From contig CAVQQQ010000002.1 of the NCBI GenBank assembly GCA_963715025.1, forward strand, positions 682,001 through 746,000: 64,000 bases of DNA, written 5' to 3'. The stretch's first letter is position 1, and the number at the start of each line of letters is the position of its first letter. Positions 24,919 to 33,775 of this stretch are shown in pieces. Both the position numbers and the translations under genes were made by a program. The DNA comes from DASSJT01 sp963715025. Its GTDB lineage: Bacteria > Actinomycetota > Actinomycetes > Actinomycetales > Dermatophilaceae. The notes beneath the pieces were generated by a model, which saw only the letters and a program-made list of their open reading frames with translations, did not search any database and was not told where the DNA came from.

Positions 24919-25719
24919 GTGCTCAGGGTCTTGCTGTCGAGACGCTGGCTCGGCGCCCTGGCCGCCGCTGCGGTCTTCGCCGTGGCGGCGTTCTACCTCG
25001 GGCGGTGGCAGTGGCACCGCTATGAGGCCAAGAACGCCCGCGCCGACCGGATCGAGAGCCACTACTCCGCGCCCGCGCAACCGCTCCGGTCGGTGCTCGG
25101 AGCCGAGCCCCTCACCCTCGCCCGCGACTGGACCCGCGTCCAGGACACCGGCCGGTATGCCGGTGGGTCACCACTCCTGGTCCGCAACCGTCCGTGGGAG
25201 GGCATCTACGGCTACGAGGTGGTCGTACCGCTGGTCCTGTCGAGTGGGCAGGCGGTGCTCGTGGACCGCGGCTGGGTCCCCAATGCCGCACGGGCGGCCG
25301 CCCTCCCCGACGTGCCGCCCACCCCTTCGGGCGACGTCACCGTGACCGGATGGGCCCGGCAGGGCGAGCCGAGCCTCGGGAGGACCCCTCCAGCCGGCCA
25401 GCTGGCCAGCGTCAACGTCGCCGAGGCTCAGCGCCAGGTCGGGGTGCCGCTGCTGGGAGGCTACGTCGTACTGCAGCGCGAAGTCCTTGCCGATGGCTCG
25501 ACGCCCCCGCGCCCCCGTGCCCTCGAGAAGCCGGACACCGACCTGGGCCCGCACCAGGCGTATGCCTTCCAGTGGTGGCTCGCGATGCCGGTGGGCTTCG
25601 TGCTGGTGTTCTTCGGCGTCCGCCGCGAGGCCCGTGAGGGTGGGTTGTCGGGGGTCGAGGTGGCAGCCGCGCCCCCCAAGCCGAAGAAGGTGCGCATCTG
25701 GGACGAGGAAGACGCCTGA
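24919..25719 (+). CDS. SURF1-family cytochrome oxidase assembly protein
   Basis: A 266-residue protein with the SURF1 layout. An N-terminal membrane helix (about 8-27, LGALAAAAVFAVAAFYLGRW) is followed by an extracytoplasmic domain with VQDTGRYAGGSPLLVRNRPW and GYEVVVPLVLSSGQAVLVDR, then a second helix (about 216-233, FQWWLAMPVGFVLVFFGV). The family signature near the second helix, PHQAYAFQWW, is present. SURF1 helps assemble heme a into cytochrome aa3 oxidase, so it fits functionally with ctaA and ctaB elsewhere in the window. A 9-bp hairpin spans its stop codon. Confidence 0.9.
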   Translation: MLRVLLSRRWLGALAAAAVFAVAAFYLGRWQWHRYEAKNARADRIESHYSAPAQPLRSVLGAEPLTLARDWTRVQDTGRYAGGSPLLVRNRPWEGIYGYEVVVPLVLSSGQAVLVDRGWVPNAARAAALPDVPPTPSGDVTVTGWARQGEPSLGRTPPAGQLASVNVAEAQRQVGVPLLGGYVVLQREVLADGSTPPRPRALEKPDTDLGPHQAYAFQWWLAMPVGFVLVFFGVRREAREGGLSGVEVAAAPPKPKKVRIWDEEDA

Positions 25720-25733
25720 GGCCACCTCAGGCG
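25713..25733. terminator. 9-bp hairpin at the SURF1-like stop codon
   Basis: CGCCTGAGG and its exact complement are separated by three bases and include the TGA stop. It ends five bases before the next ATG, so it may also hold back the following gene. Confidence 0.4.
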
Positions 25734-25737
25734 CGCC

Positions 25738-26565
25738 ATGGTGCAGGCTGAGAACGTGGATGCTGTCGAGTTCCTGCGCGACGGGCGTGGCGGCGTCACG
25801 GTGCTCTTGAACGGCTACCCACAGTCGTACGTGAACCTCTCAGACCCCGAACACCTCGCCTTCGAGTACGTCCAGCACCTGGCCGCAGTCATCACCGCCA
25901 CCCAGCCGGAGGCGCCAGCACGGCTCGCGGTCACGCACGTCGGCGGTGCCGGGCTCACCCTGCCGCGGTGGCTCGAGCACACCCGCCCGGGTTCGCCACA
26001 GGTTGTCCTCGAACCCGACGCGGCGCTCACCGAGCGGGTCCGGCGAGAGCTGCCACTGGCGCGCAGGCACCGGGTGCGGGTACGCCCCGAGGGAGGGCGC
26101 GAGGGCCTCCGCCACCTGCGCGACGACAGCGCCGACGTCGTCGTCGTGGACGCGTTCGCCGGGGGACAGGTTCCGGCCGAGCTCACCACTGTGGAGTTCC
26201 TGCGGGACGCCGCGCGAGTCCTCCGGCCCCGCGGTCTGCTCCTGTTGAACACCGCCGACGAGCCGGGACTGCGTCACGCGGCGCGGGTGCTGGCCGGCGC
26301 GGTGCAGGCATTCGGCCAGGTCGCGCTCGTCGCCACGCATGATGTGCTGAAGGGCCGCAGGTTCGGGAATGCCGTTATCGCGGCGTCCTCAGGCCCGCTG
26401 GACACCGACGAGATGGTCCGCCAGGCAGCGCGGTCGGCCTTTCCGACCGGGGTGCGGTCGGGCGGGGAGCTGGCCCGTCTGGTGGCCGGAGCGCGGCCGC
26501 TCACCGATGCGGACGGCGTAACTTCGCCGCCGGCACCCGACCCGTCCGGGTGGCGTGTGCTCTGA
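25738..26565 (+). CDS. spermidine synthase-like protein (Rossmann aminopropyl/methyltransferase fold)
   Basis: A 275-residue soluble protein. It opens with a two-strand hairpin (VTVLLNGYPQSYVNLSDPEH) like the substrate gate of spermidine synthases. A Rossmann core follows (ARLAVTHVGGAGLTLPRWLE, VVLEPDAALTERVRRELP, DSADVVVVDAFAGGQVPAEL). The catalytic Asp-Ala-Phe strand resembles polyamine synthases, but the usual GGGDG loop is VGGAG here, so true spermidine production is doubtful. Such proteins are common in actinobacteria and may act on another amine or as methyltransferases. It starts 18 bases after the SURF1-like gene. Confidence 0.72.
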   Translation: MVQAENVDAVEFLRDGRGGVTVLLNGYPQSYVNLSDPEHLAFEYVQHLAAVITATQPEAPARLAVTHVGGAGLTLPRWLEHTRPGSPQVVLEPDAALTERVRRELPLARRHRVRVRPEGGREGLRHLRDDSADVVVVDAFAGGQVPAELTTVEFLRDAARVLRPRGLLLLNTADEPGLRHAARVLAGAVQAFGQVALVATHDVLKGRRFGNAVIAASSGPLDTDEMVRQAARSAFPTGVRSGGELARLVAGARPLTDADGVTSPPAPDPSGWRVL

Positions 26566-26603
26566 GCGACAGCCGGCCCGTCCGGACGAGCTCGGCGTCA
26601 GCG

Positions 26604-26640
26604 CACCCCAGGCGGACCCCAGGCGGACCCCAGGTGGCCC
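26604..26640. repeat. short tandem repeat (CCCCAGGCGGA, about three copies)
   Basis: Two exact 11-bp units and a degenerate third fill the gap between the convergent spermidine-synthase-like and ABC exporter genes. Function unknown; slippage is a sufficient explanation. Confidence 0.6.
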
Positions 26641-26647
26641 TGCGGCT

Positions 26648-28519
26648 TCAGACGGCCACGCTCTGCGACGCAAATTGAGTGGTGTAGAGATCGGCATACA
26701 GCCCACCCCGGGCCAGCAGCTGCTGGTGGGTGCCGCGCTCGACGATGCGCCCCGCCTCGACGACCAGGATCTGGTCGGCGCCGCGCACTGTCGACAGGCG
26801 GTGGGCGATGACCAGCGCCGTGCGTCCTGACAGAGCCGTGTCGAGCGCCTTCTGCAGCGCCACCTCCGACTCGCTGTCGAGGTGGGCGGTCGCCTCGTCG
26901 AGCACGATGAGGCTGGGACTCTTGAGCAGCAGTCGGGCGATCGCCAGACGCTGCTTCTCGCCCCCCGAGAGCCGGTGGCCGCGGTCGCCCACGACGGTGT
27001 CGAGGCCCTCGGGCAGGGAGTCGACCAGGGGCAGCACCTGGGCAGCTGCGAGGGCCTCGCGCATCTGCGCCTCAGTTGCCTCGGGCTGGGCATAGGCGAG
27101 GTTGGCGCGGATCGTGTCGTGGAAGAGGTGGGCCTCCTGAGTCACCACGCCCACGGTCTGGCGGACGGAGTCGAGGGTTGCCAGGCGCAGGTCGGTGCCG
27201 TTGATCCGCACCGTTCCGGCCGTGGGGTCGTAGAGCCGGGCGACGAGGTTCGTGATGGTCGTCTTGCCGGCTCCGCTGGGACCCACCAGCGCCACCAGCT
27301 CGCCGGGCTCGGCCCGGAAGGAGATGTCCTCCAGGACCGGGCCGCTGCCCCGCCGGTCGCCGGTCACTGTGGCCTCGAGCGACTGCAGGGACACCTCGTC
27401 GGCCGACGGGTAGCGGAAGCCGACGCGCTCCAGCTCCACGGTGGCCTCGCCGGGGGAAAGCGGCGTCGCGGTGGGCGACTCGGCAACCAGGGGCTTGAGG
27501 TCGAGGACCTCGAAGACCCGCTCGAAGGAGACGAGGGCGGTCATGATGTCGACCCGGACGTTGGAGAACGCGGTCAGCGGCCCGTACAGCCGGGCGAGCA
27601 GGGCCGTCAGCGCCAGCAGGGTGCCGACGGTGAGGCTGCCGCTCACGGCCATCAGACCGCCGAAGCCATAGATCATGGCCGTGGCCAGCGAGGCCACCAG
27701 GGTCAGCGCCACGAAGAACACCGCACGGTTGACCGCGATGACCACCCCCACGTCGCGGACCCGCGCGGCGCGGTCGGAGTATTCGAGGTCCTCGCGCTCG
27801 GGCTGGCCGAACAGCTTGACCAAGAGCGCGCCGGCGACGTTGAACCGCTCGGTCATGCGGCTGCCGAGCTCGGCGTTGAGGTTCATCTGCTGGTGGGCCA
27901 GGTCGGCGAGGCGGCGGCCCATGAGGCGCGCGGGGATCAGGAAGAAGGGCACGATGGCCAGCGCGGCGAGGGTGAGCTGCCAGGAGAGCGTCATCATCGC
28001 CGCGATGATGAGCGTGAGCGAGAGCGCATTGCTGACCACGCTCGACAGCACGGTCGTGAACGCCTGCTGCGCGCCGAGGACGTCGGAGTTGATCCGGGTC
28101 ACCAGGGCCCCGGTCTGGGCGCGGGTGAAGAAGGCCACCGGCTGCCGGAGCACGTGCGAGAAGACCTCGGTGCGCAGGCGGTAGATGAAGCCCTCGCCGA
28201 TGCGGGCCGAGAACCACCGCTCGACCAGGCCGAGCACTCCGCCGACCAGGGCGATGGCCGCCACGATCAGCGACAGGCGGATCACGACGTCGCGGTTGCC
28301 AGGCACGACTCCGTCGTCGATGAGCCGCTTGAGCAGCAGCGGTGTCGCCACGACGAGGGTCGAGTCGACCACGACGAGCACGAGGAACAGCCCGATGTCC
28401 CGTCGGTAGGGCAAGGCGTAGCCCAGGACGCGGCGTACGGTGCCGGGGGCGAGTTTGCGCTGCGCCACCGATCGGTCGCGCGTCATGCTGCGCATCGCCA
28501 TCCAGCCCTGCATGCTCAT
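26648..28519 (-). CDS. ABC exporter, fused permease-ATPase (ABCB type)
   Basis: A 623-residue half-transporter. Six membrane helices lie in residues about 30-340, starting ALPYRRDIGLFLVLVVVDST. The nucleotide-binding domain follows: Walker A GPSGAGKTT, Q-loop VTQEAHLF, signature LSGGEKQRLAIARLLLKSPS, Walker B LIVLDEATAHLDSES, and switch His IAHRLSTV. A homodimer would form a complete exporter for lipids, drugs or peptides; the cargo is unknown. I chose ATG 28519 since GGAGAG lies before it. An unusual insert GDRRGSGP occurs before the NBD strand VLEDISFRAEPGE. Confidence 0.9.
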   Translation of the reverse strand: MSMQGWMAMRSMTRDRSVAQRKLAPGTVRRVLGYALPYRRDIGLFLVLVVVDSTLVVATPLLLKRLIDDGVVPGNRDVVIRLSLIVAAIALVGGVLGLVERWFSARIGEGFIYRLRTEVFSHVLRQPVAFFTRAQTGALVTRINSDVLGAQQAFTTVLSSVVSNALSLTLIIAAMMTLSWQLTLAALAIVPFFLIPARLMGRRLADLAHQQMNLNAELGSRMTERFNVAGALLVKLFGQPEREDLEYSDRAARVRDVGVVIAVNRAVFFVALTLVASLATAMIYGFGGLMAVSGSLTVGTLLALTALLARLYGPLTAFSNVRVDIMTALVSFERVFEVLDLKPLVAESPTATPLSPGEATVELERVGFRYPSADEVSLQSLEATVTGDRRGSGPVLEDISFRAEPGELVALVGPSGAGKTTITNLVARLYDPTAGTVRINGTDLRLATLDSVRQTVGVVTQEAHLFHDTIRANLAYAQPEATEAQMREALAAAQVLPLVDSLPEGLDTVVGDRGHRLSGGEKQRLAIARLLLKSPSLIVLDEATAHLDSESEVALQKALDTALSGRTALVIAHRLSTVRGADQILVVEAGRIVERGTHQQLLARGGLYADLYTTQFASQSVAV

Positions 28520-28546
28520 GTGCTCTCCTGTCCCCTGCCAGCCTCT

Positions 28547-28588
28547 CACGGGGCACCAACAGCGGTGGCGGGGCCGGCATTCCCCGTG
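28547..28588. terminator. nested hairpin ending the sulfate-assimilation operon
   Basis: CACGGGG at 28547-28553 pairs with CCCCGTG at 28582-28588, and CACC-AACAGC-GGTG forms an inner stem. It begins one base past the cbiX stop codon. Confidence 0.5.
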
Positions 28589-28589
28589 G

Positions 28590-29300
28590 TCAGGAGGCCA
28601 AGTCGGCCCGGCGCAACACGAGTCGGGCCAGTGCCTCCGTCCGGCTCAGGGCGCCGTCGACCATTTCCACGCCGGCGGCAGCGCACCGAGCCGCCTGGCG
28701 GTCCCGCAGAATCCCCTCCGCGACCATGAAGGCGACGGCCACGACGCGGCTGACCCGGCGGTCGAGGCCCGACAGGACTACGTCCAGCGCCAGGCCACCG
28801 TCGAGCGCCGCAACGCGCCATGGACCCCACGGCCCGACCGGTCCGCTCCGGTTCAGCGTTGCCTCGATCGAGGCAACCGCAGCGCTGTCCGAGCTGCCCG
28901 CGGCATACAGCACCACAGCGGTACCGGGGTCTGCCCGCACGCCCGCCTGCCCGAGCAGCTCGGCGGCGGCCGCCACCAGCAGCGGATCGGGCCCGAGCGG
29001 CGCGCTCGCCTGGACGCTGTGGGTAGTGACCTGTGCCATGTCGGCCACGGCCTGCGGTACGTCGACGCGAGCGTGGTAGGCGGGGGTGAGCAGGACGGGC
29101 ACCACCGCGAGGCTCCGGCTTGCCTGGGCTGCCACGTCGACGGGCGACGGCGGGTGGTGGTCGAGGTATGCCGGGTGGACGCCCCGCGTTGGCGCCAACC
29201 GCCACACGCCGGCCGCCAGTTCCTCCACGCCCCGTCGGTGCCGAGCGTCCGGTGAGCCGTGGGCCAGCAGGACGATGTCGCGCTCGCCGGATGCCGTCAT
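28590..29300 (-). CDS. CbiX/SirB-type sirohydrochlorin chelatase-like protein
   Basis: A 236-residue protein with two repeats of the chelatase fold. The first begins IVLLAHGSPDARHRRGVEEL with the metal-binding His, and LAVVPVLLTPAYHARVDVPQ carries the second His. The C-terminal half is diverged (AVVLYAAGSSD, in which the HGS His is replaced). It should insert iron into sirohydrochlorin to make siroheme. It is the last gene of the operon that encodes the siroheme-dependent sulfite reductase, and it overlaps cysG by four bases. Metal specificity is inferred from that context. Confidence 0.86.
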   Translation of the reverse strand: MTASGERDIVLLAHGSPDARHRRGVEELAAGVWRLAPTRGVHPAYLDHHPPSPVDVAAQASRSLAVVPVLLTPAYHARVDVPQAVADMAQVTTHSVQASAPLGPDPLLVAAAAELLGQAGVRADPGTAVVLYAAGSSDSAAVASIEATLNRSGPVGPWGPWRVAALDGGLALDVVLSGLDRRVSRVVAVAFMVAEGILRDRQAARCAAAGVEMVDGALSRTEALARLVLRRADLAS

Positions 29301-30664
29301 CCGGTCAGTGTGCCTTCGGTCAATGTGCCTTCGGTGGATGTGCTTTCGGTCAACGTGCCTTCGGTCGGAGTATTCGGTCGCGTGCCACGCAGGTCGCCGA
29401 CCTGGTCACGCACCCGCACCACATCCCCGACGACCACGACGGCCGGAGCGCCCACGCCGTGGCGAACCGCGTCATCGTAGGCGGCGGCGAGGGTCGTGAC
29501 CGTGGTCCGCTGCTGGGGCGTCCAGCCCCGCTCGACCAGGGCGACCGGGGTCGCCGGCTCGCGGCCGGAGGCGATCAGGGCCGCGGCGGTCTCCGCCAGC
29601 CGGGTGATGCCCATGAGCAGCACGAGGGTGGCGTCCGGCGCGGCCTCGGCCGCTGCGCGGAGAACCGAGTCAGCACCCTCGTGGGCTGAGGCGACGACGA
29701 AACTGGCCGTGATGCCCCGGTGCGTGACCGGGATTCCGGCAGCAGCCGGGACCGACACCGCGGAGGTCACCCCCGGCACGACCTCGACCGGGATGCCGTG
29801 GGCGGCGCAGTGCAGCGCCTCCTCGCCACCGCGGCCGAGCACGAACGGGTCGCCCCCCTTGAGCCGCACCACGTGCTTTCCCTGGGCAGCGTGGTGGACG
29901 AGCAGCTCGTTGATCCGGCCCTGGCTGACCGGGTGGTGACCCGGGGCCTTGCCGACGTCGATGACCTCGACCTCGCGGGACAGCGAGGCGAGGAGCCCGC
30001 GCGGCCCCAGCCGGTCGGCTACGACCACGTCGGCCTCGGCGAGCAGCGCGCGCCCCCGGACGGTGATGAGGTCGTCGGCACCGGGACCACCGCCCACCAG
30101 GGAGACCCGCCCGAGGCGGGTCGCTCCAACCCCCTGGCGCGCGCCGGGCACCCCGCGCCCCCGGACCCGGCGGACCGGCAGCGTCGCACTCTCGAGTGCC
30201 GCCTGGACGGCGTCCCGAACCGCCCGCGCCCTGCGGGGGTCGCCACCAGCGGTCACCGCGACCGCGAGACCCTCAGCGGGTGTGCCGGCCCGGCCCCGGG
30301 CCACGGCGGGTGTCCAGGCCGACGAGGCCGCGGCATCGTCGGCGCGGACGCACCAGACCCTGGCCGCCTCGGCCTCACGCGCGACCGCGGCGTCGACGGC
30401 CGGGTCTCCCGTGGCTGTGTGGACCAGCCACGCGGTCTCGGGTGTCACGAGGTCGCCAGCGAGGTACTCCCGCTGCTGCCAGGTGATCTGGCGGGCAGCC
30501 GCGAGGTCGGCCAGGTCCTCGACCAGCCACGGGCTGACCACCTCCACCACGGCGCCCGCCTCGACCAGACCGGCCACGCGACGGGCCGCGACCGGGCCGC
30601 CGCCGACGACCACGACCCGGCGTCCGTGGAGGTCGAGGGACAGCGCGTAGTCGGGCCGGGTCAT
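29297..30664 (-). CDS. cysG: siroheme synthase: precorrin-2 dehydrogenase fused to uroporphyrinogen-III methyltransferase
   Basis: A 455-residue fusion. Residues 1-150 are the NAD-dependent precorrin-2 dehydrogenase (GRRVVVVGGGPVAARRVAGL from 14). From about 180 comes the SAM-dependent methyltransferase (VSLVGGGPGADDLITVRGRA; LKGGDPFVLGRGGEEA; VTSAVSVPAAAGIPVTHRG). It methylates uroporphyrinogen III and oxidises precorrin-2; CbiX next door would insert iron. A linker rich in Arg/Gly joins the domains. The C-terminus has an odd 15-bp-repeat-encoded tail (EGTLT-like pentapeptides). The ATG overlaps the cysN stop by one base (TGATG). Confidence 0.92.
   Translation of the reverse strand: MTRPDYALSLDLHGRRVVVVGGGPVAARRVAGLVEAGAVVEVVSPWLVEDLADLAAARQITWQQREYLAGDLVTPETAWLVHTATGDPAVDAAVAREAEAARVWCVRADDAAASSAWTPAVARGRAGTPAEGLAVAVTAGGDPRRARAVRDAVQAALESATLPVRRVRGRGVPGARQGVGATRLGRVSLVGGGPGADDLITVRGRALLAEADVVVADRLGPRGLLASLSREVEVIDVGKAPGHHPVSQGRINELLVHHAAQGKHVVRLKGGDPFVLGRGGEEALHCAAHGIPVEVVPGVTSAVSVPAAAGIPVTHRGITASFVVASAHEGADSVLRAAAEAAPDATLVLLMGITRLAETAAALIASGREPATPVALVERGWTPQQRTTVTTLAAAYDDAVRHGVGAPAVVVVGDVVRVRDQVGDLRGTRPNTPTEGTLTESTSTEGTLTEGTLTG
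29303..29377. repeat. five 15-bp tandem repeats inside the cysG 3' end
   Basis: Units such as GGTCAATGTGCCTTC repeat five times with a few substitutions. Because 15 is a multiple of three, they add in-frame pentapeptides to the CysG tail (EGTLT, ESTST, EGTLT, EGTLT). Confidence 0.85.
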
Positions 30665-32085
30665 CAGATGCCCTCGCCGGCGCTCCGGTCGGGCGCCTCC
30701 GCCATCCCCGCGGCAAGCGTCGCGCCGTCGGCCTCGTCGACGAGGAGGAACGAGCCCGTGCGCCGGAGGTCGCGGTAGTCGTCGAGTGGGACATCTTCGG
30801 CGAGCCGGAGCCGCAGGCGCCCGATCGCATTGAGCGCCAGGCCATCTGGCGCAGGACGCTGCTCCATCGACTCGATGTCGAGCTGGTCGACGACGTCCTC
30901 CACCATCGCGCGGACCGTGCGCGTGCCGGCTCGCAGGAGCACGCGGTCACGGGTGCGCAGCACGCGGTCGGACAGCACCGCGACGGTGCCGGCGAGCGAT
31001 CGCACCAGAAGCGGCGGCCGGTCTGCTGCCGCTATGAGGTCGCCCCGGGAGATGTCGATGTCGTGGGCCAGTCGGAGCACCACGGACTGCGGGGCGAACG
31101 CCGCGTCGAGCTGCTCGATCGCGCCGCCGGCGACCGCGCGGTCGATGCCGACCACCGTCGTGCGGCTGCCGCCGGGCAGGACGACCACCTCGTCGCCGGG
31201 GCGCACCACGCCCGAGGTGAGCCGTCCGGCATACCCCCGGTAGTCGGGGTGCTCGGCGGTCCGGGGCCGGATGACGTACTGGACTGGCACCCGCAGGGGC
31301 TGGGCCTGCGGGTCGGTGCCCACGGGCACCCCTTCGAGGTGCTCGAGGAGCGTCGGCCCGACATACCACTCGGCCCGGCTGGACCGGTCGACGATGTTGT
31401 CGCCGAACAGCGCCGAGACTGGCACCGCGACGACGTCGTCGATCCCGAACCTGGCCGCGAGGCACTCGAACTCGTCCATGATGCGCCGATACTCGCCCTC
31501 GTCCCAGTCGACGAGGTCCATCTTGTTCACCGCGAGCGCGACATGCCGCACCCCGAGCAGGCCAGTCACCGCCAGGTGGCGCCGGGTCTGCTCGACCACG
31601 CCGTGGCGCGCGTCGACGAGGATGAGCGCCAGCTCGGCGGTCGAGGCGCCCGTGACCATGTTTCGCGTGTACTGGACGTGGCCGGGCGTGTCGGCGAGGA
31701 CGTAGCTCCGAGTGGGAGTCGAGAAGTAGCGGTAGGCCACGTCAATCGTGATGCCCTGCTCGCGCTCGGCGCGCAGCCCGTCGGTCAGCAGGGCGAGGTC
31801 GGTGGCGTCGAGGCCGCGGTCGCGGCTGGCCCGCTCCACGGCATCGAGCTGGTCGGCCAGGACCGACTTGGTGTCATAGAGGAGTCTGCCGACCAGGGTC
31901 GACTTGCCGTCGTCGACGCTGCCGGCCGTGGCAAGGCGGAGCAGGTCATGGCCGACATGCCGCGACCCCGCAGTGACCGCAGCCACCGCGTCGAGCGCGG
32001 ACTCGGTCCCCTCACCGCGGGTGGACGCCGCCGCGCTCGCCGGTTGTGCGGTGACGTCAGTCCGGAGGTCTGGTGCCGTCGTCAT
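30664..32085 (-). CDS. cysN: sulfate adenylyltransferase subunit 1 (GTPase)
   Basis: A 473-residue EF-Tu-like GTPase that powers ATP sulfurylase together with CysD, giving adenosine 5'-phosphosulfate. G1 is GSVDDGKST (about 55-63), G3 DTPGHVQYTRNMVTG, and G4 NKMDLVDW. Beta-barrel domains follow (VPVQYVIRPRTAEHPDYRGY). It is the plain CysN length: there is no C-terminal APS kinase (CysC) extension, and no cysC gene follows, which fits a pathway that reduces APS directly. The start overlaps the cysD stop by one base. Confidence 0.95.
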   Translation of the reverse strand: MTTAPDLRTDVTAQPASAAASTRGEGTESALDAVAAVTAGSRHVGHDLLRLATAGSVDDGKSTLVGRLLYDTKSVLADQLDAVERASRDRGLDATDLALLTDGLRAEREQGITIDVAYRYFSTPTRSYVLADTPGHVQYTRNMVTGASTAELALILVDARHGVVEQTRRHLAVTGLLGVRHVALAVNKMDLVDWDEGEYRRIMDEFECLAARFGIDDVVAVPVSALFGDNIVDRSSRAEWYVGPTLLEHLEGVPVGTDPQAQPLRVPVQYVIRPRTAEHPDYRGYAGRLTSGVVRPGDEVVVLPGGSRTTVVGIDRAVAGGAIEQLDAAFAPQSVVLRLAHDIDISRGDLIAAADRPPLLVRSLAGTVAVLSDRVLRTRDRVLLRAGTRTVRAMVEDVVDQLDIESMEQRPAPDGLALNAIGRLRLRLAEDVPLDDYRDLRRTGSFLLVDEADGATLAAGMAEAPDRSAGEGI

Positions 32086-33035
32086 CAGAAGTATCCCTCT
32101 CGCTTGCGGTCCTCCATGGCTGCCTCCGAGAGACGGTCGTCTGCACGAGTGGCGCCCCTCTCGGTGAGCCGGGTGGTCGCCACCTCGGCGATGACCGACT
32201 CGACGTTGCGTGCCTCGGACTCGACGGCTCCGGTGCAGCTCATGTCACCGACTGTGCGGTAGCGCACGGTGCGCCGCTCGACCGTCTCGGACGGCTTGGC
32301 GCGGCCCCACTCCCCCACGGAAAGCCACATGCCGTCGCGCCGGAACACCTCGCGCTCGTGGGCGTAGTAGAGCGACGGGAGCTCGATGCCCTCGCGGGCG
32401 ATGTAGCGCCAGATATCCAGCTCGGTCCAGTTGGAGAGCGGGAACACCCGGACGTGCTCGCCCGGCGCGTGCCGCCCGTTGTAGAGGTCCCACAGCTCCG
32501 GCCGCTGGCGGCGCGGGTCCCACGCCCCGAAGGCGTCGCGCAGCGAGAACACGCGCTCCTTGGCCCGCGCCTTCTCCTCGTCGCGCCGCCCGCCGCCGAA
32601 CACCGCGTCGAACTTGTTGTCGACGATGGCTTCGAGCAGCGGCACGGTCTGCAGCGGGTTCCTGGTGCCGTCGGGGCGTTCGCGCAGGCGGCCGTCGTCG
32701 AGGTAGTCCTGCACCTTGGCGACGACGAGGCGCACCCCGAACTGCGCCACCGTCTCGTCGCGGTAGTCGAGCACCTCGGGGAAGTTGTGCCCCGTGTCGA
32801 CGTGCAGCAGCGAGAACGGAATCCCGCCGGGCGCGAACGCGCGGGCTGCGAGGTGCAGCATGACAACGGAGTCCTTGCCGCCGGAGAACAGCAGCACTGG
32901 ACGCTCGAACTCGCCGGCCACCTCGCGGAAGATGTGGATCGACTCCGCTTCGAGGTGGTCCAGGTGGTCGAGCGTGAACTGCGCTGGAAGCGCAGGGCCG
33001 GTCGCGGCCTGAGTCCTCGCCGGGGTCGTGGTCAT
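32085..33035 (-). CDS. cysD: sulfate adenylyltransferase subunit 2
   Basis: A 316-residue catalytic subunit of ATP sulfurylase. The PP-loop is LLFSGGKDSVVMLHLAARAF (about 48-67), followed by FSLLHVDTGHNFPEV and the family end MEDRKREGYF. It joins sulfate to ATP with CysN. I chose ATG 33035, which overlaps the cysH stop by four bases (ATGA), over longer in-frame extensions running to 33260. It is part of the seven-gene sulfate operon. Confidence 0.95.
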   Translation of the reverse strand: MTTTPARTQAATGPALPAQFTLDHLDHLEAESIHIFREVAGEFERPVLLFSGGKDSVVMLHLAARAFAPGGIPFSLLHVDTGHNFPEVLDYRDETVAQFGVRLVVAKVQDYLDDGRLRERPDGTRNPLQTVPLLEAIVDNKFDAVFGGGRRDEEKARAKERVFSLRDAFGAWDPRRQRPELWDLYNGRHAPGEHVRVFPLSNWTELDIWRYIAREGIELPSLYYAHEREVFRRDGMWLSVGEWGRAKPSETVERRTVRYRTVGDMSCTGAVESEARNVESVIAEVATTRLTERGATRADDRLSEAAMEDRKREGYF

Positions 33036-33775
33036 GTGTGCAGCCCGCATTCGGTCTTGGTCTTCCCGGCCCAGCGGCCGGCCCTGGCGTCCTCGCCCGC
33101 CGCGACGGAGCGGGTGCAGGGGGCGCACCCGATCGAGGCGTAGCCCTCCTCGCGGAGGGGGTTGAGGAACACGCCGTGCTCCTCGACGTACTGGTCGACG
33201 TCGTCCTGCGTCCAGCCCGCGAGCGGGTTGAGCTTGACCATGCCGCGCCGCTCGTCCCACCCGACGACTGCGATGTCCGTGCGCGTGGGCGCGTCCTCGC
33301 GCCGCATGCCGGTCACCCAGGCGTCGTGGTTCTCCAGGGCACGGTTGAGCGGCTCGACCTTGCGCATCGCGCAGCAGCGGTCGGGGTCGCGATCGTGCAG
33401 CTTGGCGCCGTACTCCGCGTCCTGCTGGGCGACCGTGAGGAGCGGCAGGATGGTGCGGATCTGCACGGGCAGCATCGCGGCATAGGCGTCGCGGGTGCCG
33501 AGGGTCTCGGCGAAGTGGTAGCCGGTATCGAGGAAGAACACGTCGGCACCCGGGATGGTCGTGCCGGACAGGTGCACGAGCACCTCGTCGCCCATGCTGC
33601 TGGCGATGGTCAGCCGGTCGCCGAACGTCTGCGCGGCCCAGTGCAGGGCCTCGCGGGCCAGCTCGACCCGATGGTCGTATGCCGTGGCGCCGGCTTCCGA
33701 CTCACGCTCGGCGAAGTGCCGGGAGCCTTCTGCTGCAAGGGCTTTCAACCCGTCGGTTGTGGCGGTGGTGCTCAT
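33032..33775 (-). CDS. cysH: adenylylsulfate (APS/PAPS) reductase
   Basis: A 247-residue thioredoxin-dependent reductase releasing sulfite. The PP-loop-like start is LTIASSMGDEVLVHL. Cys pairs CCAMRKVEPL and CAPCTRSV are the four ligands of the [4Fe-4S] cluster that marks APS-using enzymes; E. coli-type PAPS reductases lack them. The absence of APS kinase in this operon agrees with use of APS. It overlaps the small Zn-ribbon gene upstream and cysD downstream by four bases each. Confidence 0.93.
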   Translation of the reverse strand: MSTTATTDGLKALAAEGSRHFAERESEAGATAYDHRVELAREALHWAAQTFGDRLTIASSMGDEVLVHLSGTTIPGADVFFLDTGYHFAETLGTRDAYAAMLPVQIRTILPLLTVAQQDAEYGAKLHDRDPDRCCAMRKVEPLNRALENHDAWVTGMRREDAPTRTDIAVVGWDERRGMVKLNPLAGWTQDDVDQYVEEHGVFLNPLREEGYASIGCAPCTRSVAAGEDARAGRWAGKTKTECGLHT

